From: Streptomyces sp. NBC_01689
GTDB lineage: Bacteria; Actinomycetota; Actinomycetes; Streptomycetales; Streptomycetaceae
DNA: 64,000 nucleotides
NCBI RefSeq assembly: GCF_036250675.1
Contig: NZ_CP109592.1
Span: 7,502,001 to 7,566,000, forward strand
Reading direction: 5' to 3'
Each line of letters begins with the position of its first letter. Within the stretch, counting starts at the first letter, position 1. A program made the position numbers and the translations under genes. Shown one piece after another: positions 1 through 8,385 of this stretch. The notes beneath the pieces are model-generated. The model saw only the letters and a program-made list of their open reading frames with translations, did no database searches and was not told the DNA's origin.

Positions 1-1
1 C

Positions 2-1390
2 ATCCTCGGCGTGGTGCTGGTGCTCTTCAGCGTCGGGTACGCCGAGATGAGCCGCCACGTGCACAACGCGGGCGCCTTCTACGCCTATGTCGCCCGCGGC
101 CTCGGCGGCACCGCGGGCGCGGGCGCCGCGGCGGTCGCGCTGCTCGCCTACAGCGTGCTCCAGGTCGGTATCTACGGCATCTTCGGCTTCGAGGTGTCCG
201 GGCTGTTCTCCACCTACCTCGACGTCGAGATGGCCTGGTGGATCCCGGCCCTGGCGGCCGTGCTGGTCGTCGGCGCGCTCGCCTGGCTGAAGGTCGACGT
301 CAACGCCCGCGTGCTCGGTGTCCTGCTGGTCGTCGAGGTGGCACTCGTCGTCATCTTCGACGTGGCGGCCGTCGCCGATCCCGGCAAGCAGGGACTCTCG
401 CTGCACGCCTTCAACCCGGACACGCTCACCGGGGCCGGGGTCGGCACCGCGCTCTGCTTCTGCATCGCCGCCTTCACCGGCTTCGAACAGGCACCGGTGT
501 ACGCCGAGGAGACGAGCCGCCCGCACATCCTCGTCCCCCGGGTGATGTTCCTGGCGATCGGCTTCGTCGCCGTCTTCTTCGCGATCAGCTCCTGGGCGCT
601 GACCGTCGCCACGGGGCCCTCGGGGATCGTCGACGCCTCCCGCAAGCAGAGCGCCGGACTGCTGTTCTTCCTCACCGAGTCACGCCTCGGGGGCACCTTC
701 ACGGACGTGCTGCACGTGCTCTTCGTGACCGGCATGTTCGCGGCGCTGCTCAGTTTCCACAACGTCGTCGCGCGGTACGCCTTCGCCATGGGCCGGGAAG
801 GACTCCTGCCCGCCGCCTTCGGCCGGACCACCGGAGCCAGCGGCGCCCCCGGCACCGGCTCGCTCCTGCAGACCGCCGTCTCCGTGATCGTCCTGGTCGT
901 CTTCGCCGTGACCGACGACAAGCCGACCGGCGACCCGACCGCGCCCGTGCTGCACCTGTTCACCTGGGGCGGCAACGTCGGCGCGCTGGGCGTCATCCTG
1001 CTGATGGCGGCGGCCTCGCTCTCCGTCATCGTCTTCTTCGTCCGCCGCGGCGCCGCACGGGCCCAGGCCTGGCGCCTGGTCACCGCGGCCGTCTCCGGGC
1101 TCGCCCTGCTCGTGATCGCGGGCTACACCGTGAAGGACTTCGACGTCCTGGTCGGCACCGGTCCGGACTCCACACTGAGCCGGCTGCTGCCCGCCCTCGT
1201 CCTGGCGGCCCTGCTCGTCGGCGTGGTCCAGGGCCTGGTGCTGCGGTCCCGCGCACCGGAGGCACACGCCCGGATCGGACTCGGCAACGAGGCCTTCCAA
1301 CTGGACAAGGCGGCGGACTCCGGGCCGGGGGCCGGGGCCGGAGCCGGCCCGGGTTCCCCGTCCGGCCCGGGGGCCGGTTCAGGAGCCTGA
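2..1390 (+). CDS. APC-superfamily amino acid permease, 5'-truncated
   Basis: The frame is open to the window edge, so the true start lies upstream and the first membrane segments are missing. What remains is a chain of about ten hydrophobic helices. A segment near residue 155 reads GFEQAPVYAEE, which resembles the conserved TM6 region (G-F-E...A-E-E) of amino acid/polyamine/organocation permeases. It should be a secondary transporter in the cytoplasmic membrane; the substrate cannot be told. The C-terminus is a low-complexity Gly/Pro/Ala tail of about 25 residues. A GC hairpin follows the stop at about 50 nt, so it is probably the last gene of its unit. Confidence 0.8.
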   Translation: MLGVVLVLFSVGYAEMSRHVHNAGAFYAYVARGLGGTAGAGAAAVALLAYSVLQVGIYGIFGFEVSGLFSTYLDVEMAWWIPALAAVLVVGALAWLKVDVNARVLGVLLVVEVALVVIFDVAAVADPGKQGLSLHAFNPDTLTGAGVGTALCFCIAAFTGFEQAPVYAEETSRPHILVPRVMFLAIGFVAVFFAISSWALTVATGPSGIVDASRKQSAGLLFFLTESRLGGTFTDVLHVLFVTGMFAALLSFHNVVARYAFAMGREGLLPAAFGRTTGASGAPGTGSLLQTAVSVIVLVVFAVTDDKPTGDPTAPVLHLFTWGGNVGALGVILLMAAASLSVIVFFVRRGAARAQAWRLVTAAVSGLALLVIAGYTVKDFDVLVGTGPDSTLSRLLPALVLAALLVGVVQGLVLRSRAPEAHARIGLGNEAFQLDKAADSGPGAGAGAGPGSPSGPGAGSGA

Positions 1391-1435
1391 GCGTTCCGGT
1401 TCCCGGAGCCCCGGAGCCCGTTCCGGGAGGGGAGA

Positions 1436-1462
1436 CGCCGCGGGCCGGGCAGGCCCGCGGCG
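1436..1462 (+). terminator. Hairpin terminator after the APC permease
   Basis: Perfect 11-bp stem (1436-1446 with 1452-1462) and loop GGGCA, 46 nt after the permease stop. There is no T-tract, which is usual for Streptomyces. Confidence 0.55.
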
Positions 1463-1571
1463 CACCGGACGCTCCGCCGGAGTCTGAGAAAACTGAGAAA
1501 GTGATGACGGAATTCTGACGGACACCCTCCGCCGCTGGCCTGAAGGGGGTCGCGAGTGCTCGTATGGGTGT

Positions 1572-2381
1572 GTGAACCCTGAACATTCCCGGGAACCGGG
1601 GCCGGAACGGCAGCGGGGACGTACCTCCGAGGCCCCGTCGGCACGCTCGCCGGAGCGCCCCGCGGCACGGGAACCGGAACGCCCCGACGAGCCCGGCACG
1701 CCCATCGGGCGCCGGCTCCTGCTCGGCACCCTCGGACTCGGTGCGCTCGGCGTGCTGGCCGCGCCCCCGCTCCAGCGGGGCCTGGAGTCGCTCTTCGCCG
1801 GCGACCCCACCGGCCTGACCGGCCTGCTCCCCAACGGCGGCGGCTTCCGCTACTACTCCGTGACCTCCTCCGTCCCGCACAAGGGCGCCGCGGACTACCG
1901 CCTCACGATCGACGGCCTGGTCGACCGTCCCCGCAGTTACACCCTGGCCGACCTCAAGGCGCTGCCGCAGACCCGGCTCGTGCACGACGTGCAGTGCGTC
2001 ACCGGCTGGCGGGTCCCCGGCACACCCTTCGAAGGAGTACGCCTCTCCCAGCTCCTCGACGCGGCGGGCGTGCGCCCCACGGCCCGCGCGATCCGGTTCA
2101 CCTGCTTCGACGGCGCGTACACGGAGAGCCTCACGCTGAGCCAGGCCCGGCGCTCCGACGTCCTGGTGGCCCACCGGATGCAGGACAAGGACCTCGGCCA
2201 CAACCACGGCGGGCCGGTCCGCCTCTACGTCGCTCCCATGTACTTCTACAAGTCCGCCAAGTGGCTCTCCGGCATCACCGTCACGGACCACGTGCGCCCC
2301 GGGTACTGGGAGGACCGGGGCTACGACGTGGACGCGTGGGTCGGCCGTTCGAACGGACGCGACGATGCACCCACGAGTTGA
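1572..2381 (+). CDS. Molybdopterin-dependent oxidoreductase, sulfite-oxidase fold, exported
   Basis: 269 aa from a GTG start. The N-terminal 45 residues are polar, then GRRLLLGTLGLGALG (about 47-61) forms a twin-arginine-like signal or anchor, suggesting Tat export with the cofactor already bound. The Moco-binding core follows. HDVQCVTGW (about residue 142) carries the cysteine expected to ligate molybdenum, and a conserved GGPVRLYVAPMYFYKSAKW segment lies near residue 215. The family oxidises or reduces small substrates such as sulfite, but no dimerisation domain is visible, so the substrate is unknown. It overlaps the next gene (cytochrome b) by 17 nt, which implies translational coupling and a membrane-bound redox pair. 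Confidence 0.85.
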   Translation: MNPEHSREPGPERQRGRTSEAPSARSPERPAAREPERPDEPGTPIGRRLLLGTLGLGALGVLAAPPLQRGLESLFAGDPTGLTGLLPNGGGFRYYSVTSSVPHKGAADYRLTIDGLVDRPRSYTLADLKALPQTRLVHDVQCVTGWRVPGTPFEGVRLSQLLDAAGVRPTARAIRFTCFDGAYTESLTLSQARRSDVLVAHRMQDKDLGHNHGGPVRLYVAPMYFYKSAKWLSGITVTDHVRPGYWEDRGYDVDAWVGRSNGRDDAPTS

Positions 2382-3012
2382 CGACGCCCCGGCCCTCTCG
2401 GCGCCCTCCGCGTACGTACGCCGCTTCACCCGGGCCGAGCGCTGGGTGCACCGCGTGACGGCCCTGCTGATGGGCGTGTGCGTGGCGACGGCGGCCTGCC
2501 TGTATCTCCCGTTCTTCGCCGAGCTGGTGGGACGCCGTGAACTCGTCGTCAGGGTCCACGAGTTCGCGGGTCTGCTGCTCCCGCTGCCGGTCCTGGCGGG
2601 TCTGGCCTCCCGGGCCTTCCGGGCGGACCTGGGCAGGCTGAACCGCTGGGGCCCGCACGACCGCCGGTGGATGCGCGCGGCACTGCGGCGGGACCGGTCG
2701 CCCTCCTCGCGGCCCGCGGCCAAGTTCAACGCAGGCCAGAAGACGTACGCGGCCTGGATCGCGGGCGCGAGTCTGGTCATGCTCGCCACCGGGCTGCTCA
2801 TGTGGTTCACGCACCTCACCCCGTTGATGTGGCGGACGTCGGCGACATTCGTCCACGACTGGCTGGCCCTGACGATCGGCATCGTCCTCGGGGGCCACGT
2901 CGGGATGGCCCTCGGCGATCCGGAGGCCAGGCGGGGGATGCGCACCGGCACGGTGAGCCGGCACTGGGCGGAGCGGGAACACCCGCTGTGGCGCCCCGAT
3001 AACAAGGCCTAG
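2365..3012 (+). CDS. Cytochrome b561-type membrane subunit
   Basis: 215 aa, about four transmembrane helices. Histidines placed to bind two b haems are visible in WVHRVTA (about 29), VHEFAG (about 60), FVHDWLA (about 169) and GGHVGMA (about 182). The segment KFNAGQK before the third helix is typical of formate-dehydrogenase gamma / b561-like subunits. It starts inside the 3' end of the molybdopterin oxidoreductase gene. It most likely anchors that enzyme and passes electrons between it and the quinone pool; that partnership is inferred from gene overlap alone. Confidence 0.8.
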   Translation: MHPRVDDAPALSAPSAYVRRFTRAERWVHRVTALLMGVCVATAACLYLPFFAELVGRRELVVRVHEFAGLLLPLPVLAGLASRAFRADLGRLNRWGPHDRRWMRAALRRDRSPSSRPAAKFNAGQKTYAAWIAGASLVMLATGLLMWFTHLTPLMWRTSATFVHDWLALTIGIVLGGHVGMALGDPEARRGMRTGTVSRHWAEREHPLWRPDNKA

Positions 3013-3020
3013 CCCCACGG

Positions 3021-3049
3021 CCCGGACCGGGTCCACGGCCTGGTCCGGG
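3021..3049. terminator. Possible bidirectional terminator
   Basis: CCCGGACC (3021-3028) pairs with GGTCCGGG (3042-3049) across a 13-nt loop, between two convergent genes. The stem is short, so the call is weak. Confidence 0.35.
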
Positions 3050-3132
3050 TCCACGGACCGCGTTCGGCCCGCGGAGGTGCCGTCCGTACGGGGGCGATCC
3101 CCGTGGGCGCGGCGTCGGCGGGGACCCGTCCG

Positions 3133-4179
3133 CTACGGCTTCTCGCCCCGGCCGGGTTCCCCGAAGTCCAGCAGCACCTTGCACGAGCGGGTGCGGTCCG
3201 CCGCCAGGGCGAACGCCTCCTCGGCCTCCGCCGGCGGCACGACCGCGCTGATCAGCGTGTCGAAGCGGGGCTCGGCGGCGAGCAGGGCCAGCGCCTCGTC
3301 GAACTCCGCGTCGAAACGGAACGCGCCCCGCAGCTCGATCTCGCGACTCACCAGCAGATTCCCGGCGAACGGGCTGGTTCCGGGCGGCAGCATGCCGAGC
3401 TGGACCACGACCCCGCCGCGCCGCACGAGCCGCAGACAGGTGTCCAGTCCCGCGGCCGCCCCGGACGCCTCGACGGCCACGTCGGTCCACGCGGGCCACC
3501 CCGGGTCGTCCGGGTCGTCGGCCCGGACGAGGGTGTCGGCCCCGGCCAGGGACGCGTACTCCAGTGCCCGCGGCAGCGGATCCGTGACGGTCACCCGCGC
3601 CGCGCCCGCGGCCCTCGCGGCGGCCACCACCAGGCAGCCGATCGGCCCGGCCCCGGTCACCAGCACATGCCGGCCCCGCACCTGCCCGGCCCGGCGCACC
3701 GCGTGGAGGGCGACCGACAGGGGTTCGGCGAGCGCGGCGCGGCGGGGGGCCAGCCCCGCGGGCAGCGGGCGCAGCTGCCCGGCGGGTACCGCGAGCAGCG
3801 CCGAGAACCCGCCCTGGACGTGCGGCGTACGCGCCGCGCTGCCCAGGTAGCGGGTGTCCCGGCACACGTTCGCCCGCCCGTCGGCGCACTCGGGGCATGT
3901 CCCGCACGCGGTCGCCGGGTGCACGGCGACGGCCGTACCCGGGACCGGGCCGAAGGCCCCGGCGCCGTACCCGACCACCGTCCCGACGACCTCATGGCCC
4001 AGGACCATCGGCTCCCGGAGCCGGAAGTCGCCCACGCCGCCGTGCCGCCAGTAGTGCAGATCGGACCCGCAGATCCCGCCGTAGCGGACGGCGACCAGCG
4101 CCTGCCCGGGGCCGGCGGACGGCGCGGGCAGTTCCTCGACCCGCAGATCGTCCTGTCCGTGGATCACACAACCGAGCAT
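3133..4179 (-). CDS. idnD: Zinc-dependent L-idonate 5-dehydrogenase-like alcohol dehydrogenase
   Basis: 348 aa from the ATG at 4179; an upstream in-frame ATG exists, but MLGCVIHG is the natural MDR start. Medium-chain dehydrogenase. Catalytic zinc ligands are visible in GGICGSDLHYW and GHE, and the structural zinc lobe has four cysteines in ACGTCPECADGRANVC. The Rossmann motif is GAGPIG. Expected reaction: L-idonate to 5-keto-D-gluconate with NAD(P)+. It is the last gene of a leftward operon with an SDR reductase, a GntP permease and a gluconokinase, the same gene set as the E. coli idn operon. Substrate choice rests on that context; sorbitol or threonine dehydrogenase-like activity is the alternative. 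Confidence 0.72.
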   Translation of the reverse strand: MLGCVIHGQDDLRVEELPAPSAGPGQALVAVRYGGICGSDLHYWRHGGVGDFRLREPMVLGHEVVGTVVGYGAGAFGPVPGTAVAVHPATACGTCPECADGRANVCRDTRYLGSAARTPHVQGGFSALLAVPAGQLRPLPAGLAPRRAALAEPLSVALHAVRRAGQVRGRHVLVTGAGPIGCLVVAAARAAGAARVTVTDPLPRALEYASLAGADTLVRADDPDDPGWPAWTDVAVEASGAAAGLDTCLRLVRRGGVVVQLGMLPPGTSPFAGNLLVSREIELRGAFRFDAEFDEALALLAAEPRFDTLISAVVPPAEAEEAFALAADRTRSCKVLLDFGEPGRGEKP

Positions 4180-4231
4180 CGTCGTGTCCCTTCCCCGACG
4201 CGTCCCCGAGCCGGAGTCCCGCACGGGCCGC

Positions 4232-4990
4232 TCAGAGCACACTCGTCATGCCGCCGTCGACGTACAGCACCTGTCCGCCGACGAAGTCCGCCGCCGGCGA
4301 GGCGAGGAAGAGCACCCCGCCGACCAGGTCCTCGGTACGGCCCCACCGCCCGGCCGGGGTGCGCCGCCGCACCCAGTCGCTGAACTCCTCGTCCTCGACG
4401 AGGGGCCGGGTCAGCTCGGTCTCGATGTACCCGGGACCCAGTCCGTTCACCTGTACCCCGTGCGGCCCCCAGTCCGCGCACATGCCCTTGGTGAGCATCT
4501 TCAGCGCGCCCTTGGTGGCGGCGTAGGGCGCGATGCCCGCACGCGCGACCTCGCTCTGCAGCGAACAGATGTTGATGATCTTGCCGTGGCCGCGTCCGGT
4601 CATCCGGCGCGCGGTCTCCCGGCCGACCAGGAACGCGCTCGTGAGGTTGGTGTCCAGGATGCGGTGCCAGTCCGCGTCCGTGAACTCCAGCAGCGGGGCC
4701 CGCAGTTGCATCCCCGCGTTGTTGACCAGGATGTCGAGCGGGCCCACCCGCTGTTCGACGTCCGCGATACCGGCGGCCACCGACGGGCCGTCGGTGACGT
4801 CGAACACCGCGGTGCGCACGTCGCCGGGCAGTCCGGCGGCGGCCCGGTCCAGGCGGTCGGCGTCGCGCCCGTTGAGGACGACCGTGCAGCCCGCCTCCAG
4901 GAGCCCGCGGGCGAGCGCGAGTCCGATGCCCCGGCTGGAGCCGGTGACCAGGGCCGTCCGGCCGCTGATGTCGAACAGGGGGTGACCCAT
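4232..4990 (-). CDS. idnO: SDR oxidoreductase, 5-keto-D-gluconate 5-reductase-like
   Basis: 252 aa, classical short-chain dehydrogenase. The cofactor loop TGSSRGIG lies at residues 17-24, NNAG near 90, the catalytic Ser in ICSLQSE and Tyr-Lys in YAATK near 155-159. These are the intact Ser-Tyr-Lys triad. In idn-type pathways this enzyme interconverts 5-keto-D-gluconate and D-gluconate. It lies 52 nt upstream of the dehydrogenase gene and 10 nt downstream of the permease stop, so all three are cotranscribed. SDR specificity cannot be read from sequence, so the substrate is inferred from the neighbours. Confidence 0.75.
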   Translation of the reverse strand: MGHPLFDISGRTALVTGSSRGIGLALARGLLEAGCTVVLNGRDADRLDRAAAGLPGDVRTAVFDVTDGPSVAAGIADVEQRVGPLDILVNNAGMQLRAPLLEFTDADWHRILDTNLTSAFLVGRETARRMTGRGHGKIINICSLQSEVARAGIAPYAATKGALKMLTKGMCADWGPHGVQVNGLGPGYIETELTRPLVEDEEFSDWVRRRTPAGRWGRTEDLVGGVLFLASPAADFVGGQVLYVDGGMTSVL

Positions 4991-5000
4991 GCCCGTACCC

Positions 5001-6398
5001 CTAGATCACGAGGGACAGCAGGAGGACCAGACCGCCGGCCACCACGGAGATGATCGTCTCCATGACCGACCAGGTCTTGACCGTCTGGCCGACGCTCAGT
5101 CCGAAGTACTCCTTCACCAGCCAGAATCCGGCGTCGTTGACATGGCTGAAGAAGAGCGAGCCCGCGCCGATGGCGAGGACCAGGAGCGAGGTGTGCGCGG
5201 TCGACATGCCGGCGGCCAGCGGGGCGACCAGACCGGCCGCCGAGATGGTGGCGACGGTCGCCGAACCGGTCGCGAGCCGGATGGCCACCGCGATCAGCCA
5301 GGCGAGCAGCAGCGCGGGGATCGACCAGTCCTTGGAGATGTCCAGGATCATCTGGCCCACACCGCAGTCGATCAGCGTCTGCTTGAAGCCGCCGCCCGCG
5401 CCCACGATCAGCAGGATGCCCGCGATCGGCGCGAGGGACTTCTCCACCGTGGTGGAGAGGCGGTCCCGGGTGAATCCGGCCGCGCGGCCCAGCGTGAACA
5501 TGCCCACGAGGACGGCCGCGAGCAGCGCGATCAGCGGCGATCCGACGACGTCGAAGACGCGCTGCACCTGGTGCGTCGGGTCGTCCACGACGATGTCGAC
5601 CAGCGCCTTGGACAGCATCAGGACGACCGGCAGCAGCATGGTGGCGAGGGTGGCGCCGAAACCGGGACGCTTCTCCAGCTCCTCGGAGGCGCGCGCGGGG
5701 ATCATGCGGTCGGGGGCGGGCACGTCGACCCAGCGGGCCGCGTACCGGGAGAAGAGCGGGCCCGCGATGATCACCGTCGGGATGGCGACCAGCACGCCGA
5801 GCGCGAGCGTGACACCGAGGTTGGCCTTGACCGCGTCGATCGCGACCAGCGGGCCGGGGTGCGGCGGGATCAGACCGTGCATCACGGACAGGCCGGCCAG
5901 CGCCGGGATACCGATGCGCATCAGGGAGTAGTTGCCGCGCTTGGCGACCATCAGGACGACCGGGATCAGCAGCACGATGCCGACCTCGAAGAAGAGCGGC
6001 AGCCCGATCACGGAGGCGATCAGCACCATCGCCCACGGCATGGCACGCCCGCCCGCCTTGGCCAGGATCGTGTCGACGATCTGGTCGGCGCCGCCGGAGT
6101 CGGCGAGCAGCTTGCCGAGTATCGCGCCCAGGGCGATGAGGACGCCCACCCCGGCGACGGTGGAGCCGAGGCCGGTGGTGAAGCTGACGATCACCTTGTC
6201 GAGCGGCGCCCCGGCGACCGCGCCGAGCGCGAGCGAGCCGATGGTCAGGGCCAGAAAGGCGTGCAGCTTGAACTGGGTGATCAGCAGGACGATGACGGCG
6301 ATGCCGGCCAGTACGGCGACACCCAGCTGGGCGTGGCCCGCGGAGGTGATCGGGTCGACGGCGTCCGCTGCCAGTGTCTCGACGCTGAGTCTGGTCAC
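5001..6398 (-). CDS. GntP-family gluconate/idonate:H+ symporter
   Basis: 465 aa from a GTG with AAGGGA upstream; about 12-14 hydrophobic helices and usual GntP length (about 440-465). Recognisable family segments include LIPPHPGPLVAIDAV (about residue 173) and the C-terminal SVMETI near the end. It imports gluconate-type sugar acids (gluconate, idonate) with protons across the cytoplasmic membrane. It is flanked by the reductase and gluconokinase genes, which supports the sugar-acid substrate. The 93-nt gap to the kinase gene is unusually G-rich on the plus strand (see repeat at 6428). Confidence 0.85.
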   Translation of the reverse strand: MTRLSVETLAADAVDPITSAGHAQLGVAVLAGIAVIVLLITQFKLHAFLALTIGSLALGAVAGAPLDKVIVSFTTGLGSTVAGVGVLIALGAILGKLLADSGGADQIVDTILAKAGGRAMPWAMVLIASVIGLPLFFEVGIVLLIPVVLMVAKRGNYSLMRIGIPALAGLSVMHGLIPPHPGPLVAIDAVKANLGVTLALGVLVAIPTVIIAGPLFSRYAARWVDVPAPDRMIPARASEELEKRPGFGATLATMLLPVVLMLSKALVDIVVDDPTHQVQRVFDVVGSPLIALLAAVLVGMFTLGRAAGFTRDRLSTTVEKSLAPIAGILLIVGAGGGFKQTLIDCGVGQMILDISKDWSIPALLLAWLIAVAIRLATGSATVATISAAGLVAPLAAGMSTAHTSLLVLAIGAGSLFFSHVNDAGFWLVKEYFGLSVGQTVKTWSVMETIISVVAGGLVLLLSLVI

Positions 6399-6427
6399 GG
6401 TGATCCCTTGCTGTGAGAAAGGTCTTC

Positions 6428-6475
6428 GGGGAGTGGGGGAGGGGGGATACGGGGACTGGGGATTCGGGGACGGGG
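6428..6475 (+). repeat. G-run cluster, potential G-quadruplex, inside the idn operon
   Basis: Seven runs of four to six G lie within 48 nt on the plus strand (6428, 6435, 6441, 6451, 6458, 6466, 6472), separated by 1-4 nt. This is the template strand for the leftward operon, so the transcript is C-rich here. It sits between the kinase and permease genes. Confidence 0.6.
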
Positions 6476-6491
6476 AGGTGCGGAGCCGGAG

Positions 6492-7010
6492 CTACCGCGG
6501 GGGCTCGGGCAGGGTCCGGAGCGCGGCCGCGGCCCGGTCGGCGATCTCCTCGGGACCGCCGGAGACGTCCACGGGGACGCCCGCCTCGTCGGCCTCCAGC
6601 GGCTGGAGGGTGGCGAACTGCGAGTCCAGCAGCGCCGTCGGCATGAAGTGCCCCTGGCGGTGCGACATCCGGTCCTCGATGAGCGCGCGGTCACCGGTCA
6701 GATGCACGAAGACGACCCCGGGTGCCGCGGCCCGCAGGCGGTCGCGGTAGCTCCGCTTGAGTGCCGAGCTGCTGACGACCCCGCCGAGTCCGGCGCGCTG
6801 GTGCGCCCAGTGGCCGATGGCGTCCAGCCACGGCCACCGGTCCTCGTCGGTCAGGGGGGTCCCCGCCGTCATCTTGTCGATGTTGGCCTGGGGGTGGAAG
6901 TCGTCGCCCTCGGCGTACGGAACGCCGAGCCGGGCCGCGAGGAGGGGACCGATGGTGGTCTTGCCGGTTCCCGCGACGCCCATGACCACGACGACATGGG
7001 GGGTGCTCAT
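6492..7010 (-). CDS. Gluconokinase
   Basis: 172 aa from the ATG at 7010, giving MSTPHVVVVMGVAGTGKTT; the longer in-frame start at 7052 would run into the regulatory palindrome. P-loop GVAGTGKTT is at residues 10-18. EGDDFHPQANIDKMTAGTPLTD is the substrate-binding segment typical of GntK/IdnK. Phosphorylates D-gluconate to 6-phosphogluconate, feeding the pentose phosphate pathway. It is the first gene of the leftward operon and lies opposite a GntR-type regulator. Confidence 0.9.
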   Translation of the reverse strand: MSTPHVVVVMGVAGTGKTTIGPLLAARLGVPYAEGDDFHPQANIDKMTAGTPLTDEDRWPWLDAIGHWAHQRAGLGGVVSSSALKRSYRDRLRAAAPGVVFVHLTGDRALIEDRMSHRQGHFMPTALLDSQFATLQPLEADEAGVPVDVSGGPEEIADRAAAALRTLPEPPR

Positions 7011-7028
7011 CGCTGCCTCACCGTCTTC

Positions 7029-7066
7029 GTCGACATCTGATGTCGACGACACTGAAACCTATTAGG
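7029..7066. promoter_or_regulatory. Divergent promoter palindromes, candidate operator of the idn/gnt regulator
   Basis: GTCGACAT (7029-7036) and ATGTCGAC (7040-7047) form a perfect 8-bp inverted repeat around CTG. A second small palindrome, CCTATTAGG, follows at 7058-7066. Both lie between the kinase operon and the divergent GntR/FadR-type gene in a locally AT-rich stretch. Assignment as the regulator's operator is inference from position. Confidence 0.5.
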
Positions 7067-7128
7067 TAGGACTAATTCAAGAGTCTGTGACATATAAGTC
7101 TGACTTTTTGATCGCGGGCTCGCCCTCG

Positions 7129-7134
7129 TACCCT
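7129..7134 (+). promoter_or_regulatory. -10 hexamer TACCCT for a leaderless GntR-type gene
   Basis: TACCCT ends 7 nt before the ATG at 7142, which places the transcription start at or next to the start codon. No Shine-Dalgarno is visible. A TTGATC hexamer at 7108-7113 could be the -35 element, though the spacing (15) is short. Confidence 0.5.
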
Positions 7135-7141
7135 GAACCCC

Positions 7142-7843
7142 ATGAGCACACGGGGCCGGGGGCTGCACGGACGGGTACTGGACACCCTCGGACCGGCCAT
7201 CACGGCGGGCGAGTACCCGCCGGGGAGCGTGCTGATCACGGACGAACTGGCCCAGCGCTTCGAGGTGTCGCGGTCCGTGATGCGCGAGGCGGTCAGGGTG
7301 CTGGAGTCCATGCACCTGGTGGAGTCCCGGCGCCGGGTGGGCGTGACCGTCCGTCCCAAGGCCGAGTGGAACGTCTACGATCCGCAGGTCATCCGGTGGC
7401 GGCTGGCCGGTGCCGACCGCCCCCACCAGCTGCGCTCGCTCACCGTGCTGCGCTCGGCCCTCGAACCCGTCGCGGCGGGGCTGGCCGCCCGGCACGCCAC
7501 CGCCGGGCAGTGCGCCGAACTCACGGAGTGCGCCCTCGGCATGGTCGCGACCTCACGGGGCCACCAGCTGGAGGCGTACCTCGTCCACGACATCGCCTTC
7601 CACCGGGTGATCCTCACCGCGTCCGGCAACGAGATGTTCGCCCGCCTCGGCGACGTCGTGGCCGAGGTGCTGGCGGGCCGGACCCACCACGAGATCATGT
7701 TCGAGGACCCGGACCCGGCCGCCGTCACCCTGCACGTCCAGGTCGCGGAGGCGGTCCGCGAGGGCGACGCGGTCCGCGCCGAGAAACTCACCCGTGAGAT
7801 CACGGTCGGCGCCCTCCAGGAACTCGACATCCTGGCGCCGTGA
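7142..7843 (+). CDS. FadR/GntR-family transcriptional regulator of the gluconate/idonate operon
   Basis: 233 aa. The N-terminal winged helix (about 1-72) has the GntR signature LITDELAQRFEVSRSVMREAVRVLES, with the wing MHLVESRRRVGVTV. An all-helical FCD ligand domain follows (about 80-225), with the metal/ligand residues D and H in VHDIAFHRVIL and H in TLHVQVAEAV. FCD regulators bind small organic acids, which suits gluconate or 6-phosphogluconate. It is divergent from the kinase-led operon and shares its promoter region, so it probably represses that operon and itself. Translation looks leaderless. Confidence 0.85.
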   Translation: MSTRGRGLHGRVLDTLGPAITAGEYPPGSVLITDELAQRFEVSRSVMREAVRVLESMHLVESRRRVGVTVRPKAEWNVYDPQVIRWRLAGADRPHQLRSLTVLRSALEPVAAGLAARHATAGQCAELTECALGMVATSRGHQLEAYLVHDIAFHRVILTASGNEMFARLGDVVAEVLAGRTHHEIMFEDPDPAAVTLHVQVAEAVREGDAVRAEKLTREITVGALQELDILAP

Positions 7844-7862
7844 CGACCGTGCGGCGCGGCGG

Positions 7863-8237
7863 CTACTCGGCGAAGTCGCCGTCCACGTACACCCAGGCAC
7901 CGTCGACCCGCTCGAAGCGGCTCCGCTCGTGCAGCGAGCCGCCCCGGTAGGACGCGCGGAACGTCACGGTCCCCGTGGAGTGGAACGCCGATCCCTGACC
8001 GGTGCCGAGGATCTCCAGCCCCGTCCACCGCGTGCCGGGGTCGAACTCCACCCGGGGCGGGCGCGTCCGCGGGTGCCAGGTCCGCAGCAGATACCCCTCG
8101 TCGCGCTGGACGAAGGCGCTGTACCGCGAGCGCATCAGTGCCTCCGCGGTCGGCGCGGCGGCCTCGCCGCGGTGGAAGCGCCCGCAGCACGCCGCATACG
8201 GCTCGGACAGCCCGCAGGGGCAGCTACGACTGGTCAT
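7863..8237 (-). CDS. YchJ-family SEC-C motif protein (UPF0225)
   Basis: 124 aa from the ATG at 8237 (MTSRSCPCG; a start 9 nt earlier is possible). The SEC-C-like zinc motif C-P-C-x8-C-C is visible at the N-terminus (SCPCGLSEPYAACC). It is followed by the family's conserved MRSRYSAFVQRDEGYLLRTWHP segment (about 35-56). The rest is a compact alpha+beta NTF2-like body. The biochemical role of the family is unknown. It is convergent with the GntR-type gene (gap 19 nt) and lies downstream of the peptidase gene. Confidence 0.85.
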   Translation of the reverse strand: MTSRSCPCGLSEPYAACCGRFHRGEAAAPTAEALMRSRYSAFVQRDEGYLLRTWHPRTRPPRVEFDPGTRWTGLEILGTGQGSAFHSTGTVTFRASYRGGSLHERSRFERVDGAWVYVDGDFAE

Positions 8238-8385
8238 GCCGGCCATTCTCCTCCACCCCGCGGCCGCTCCCGGCGGGGCCGGCGGGAGCGGTCCGCCGTC
8301 GGGCGTTCGGGGGTGTCGTCCGGGGCGCGGAGGGGCGGCCGATCGGGTCGCGTGCGGCGGGGACGCCTCGGGCCGGCGGCAGCCG

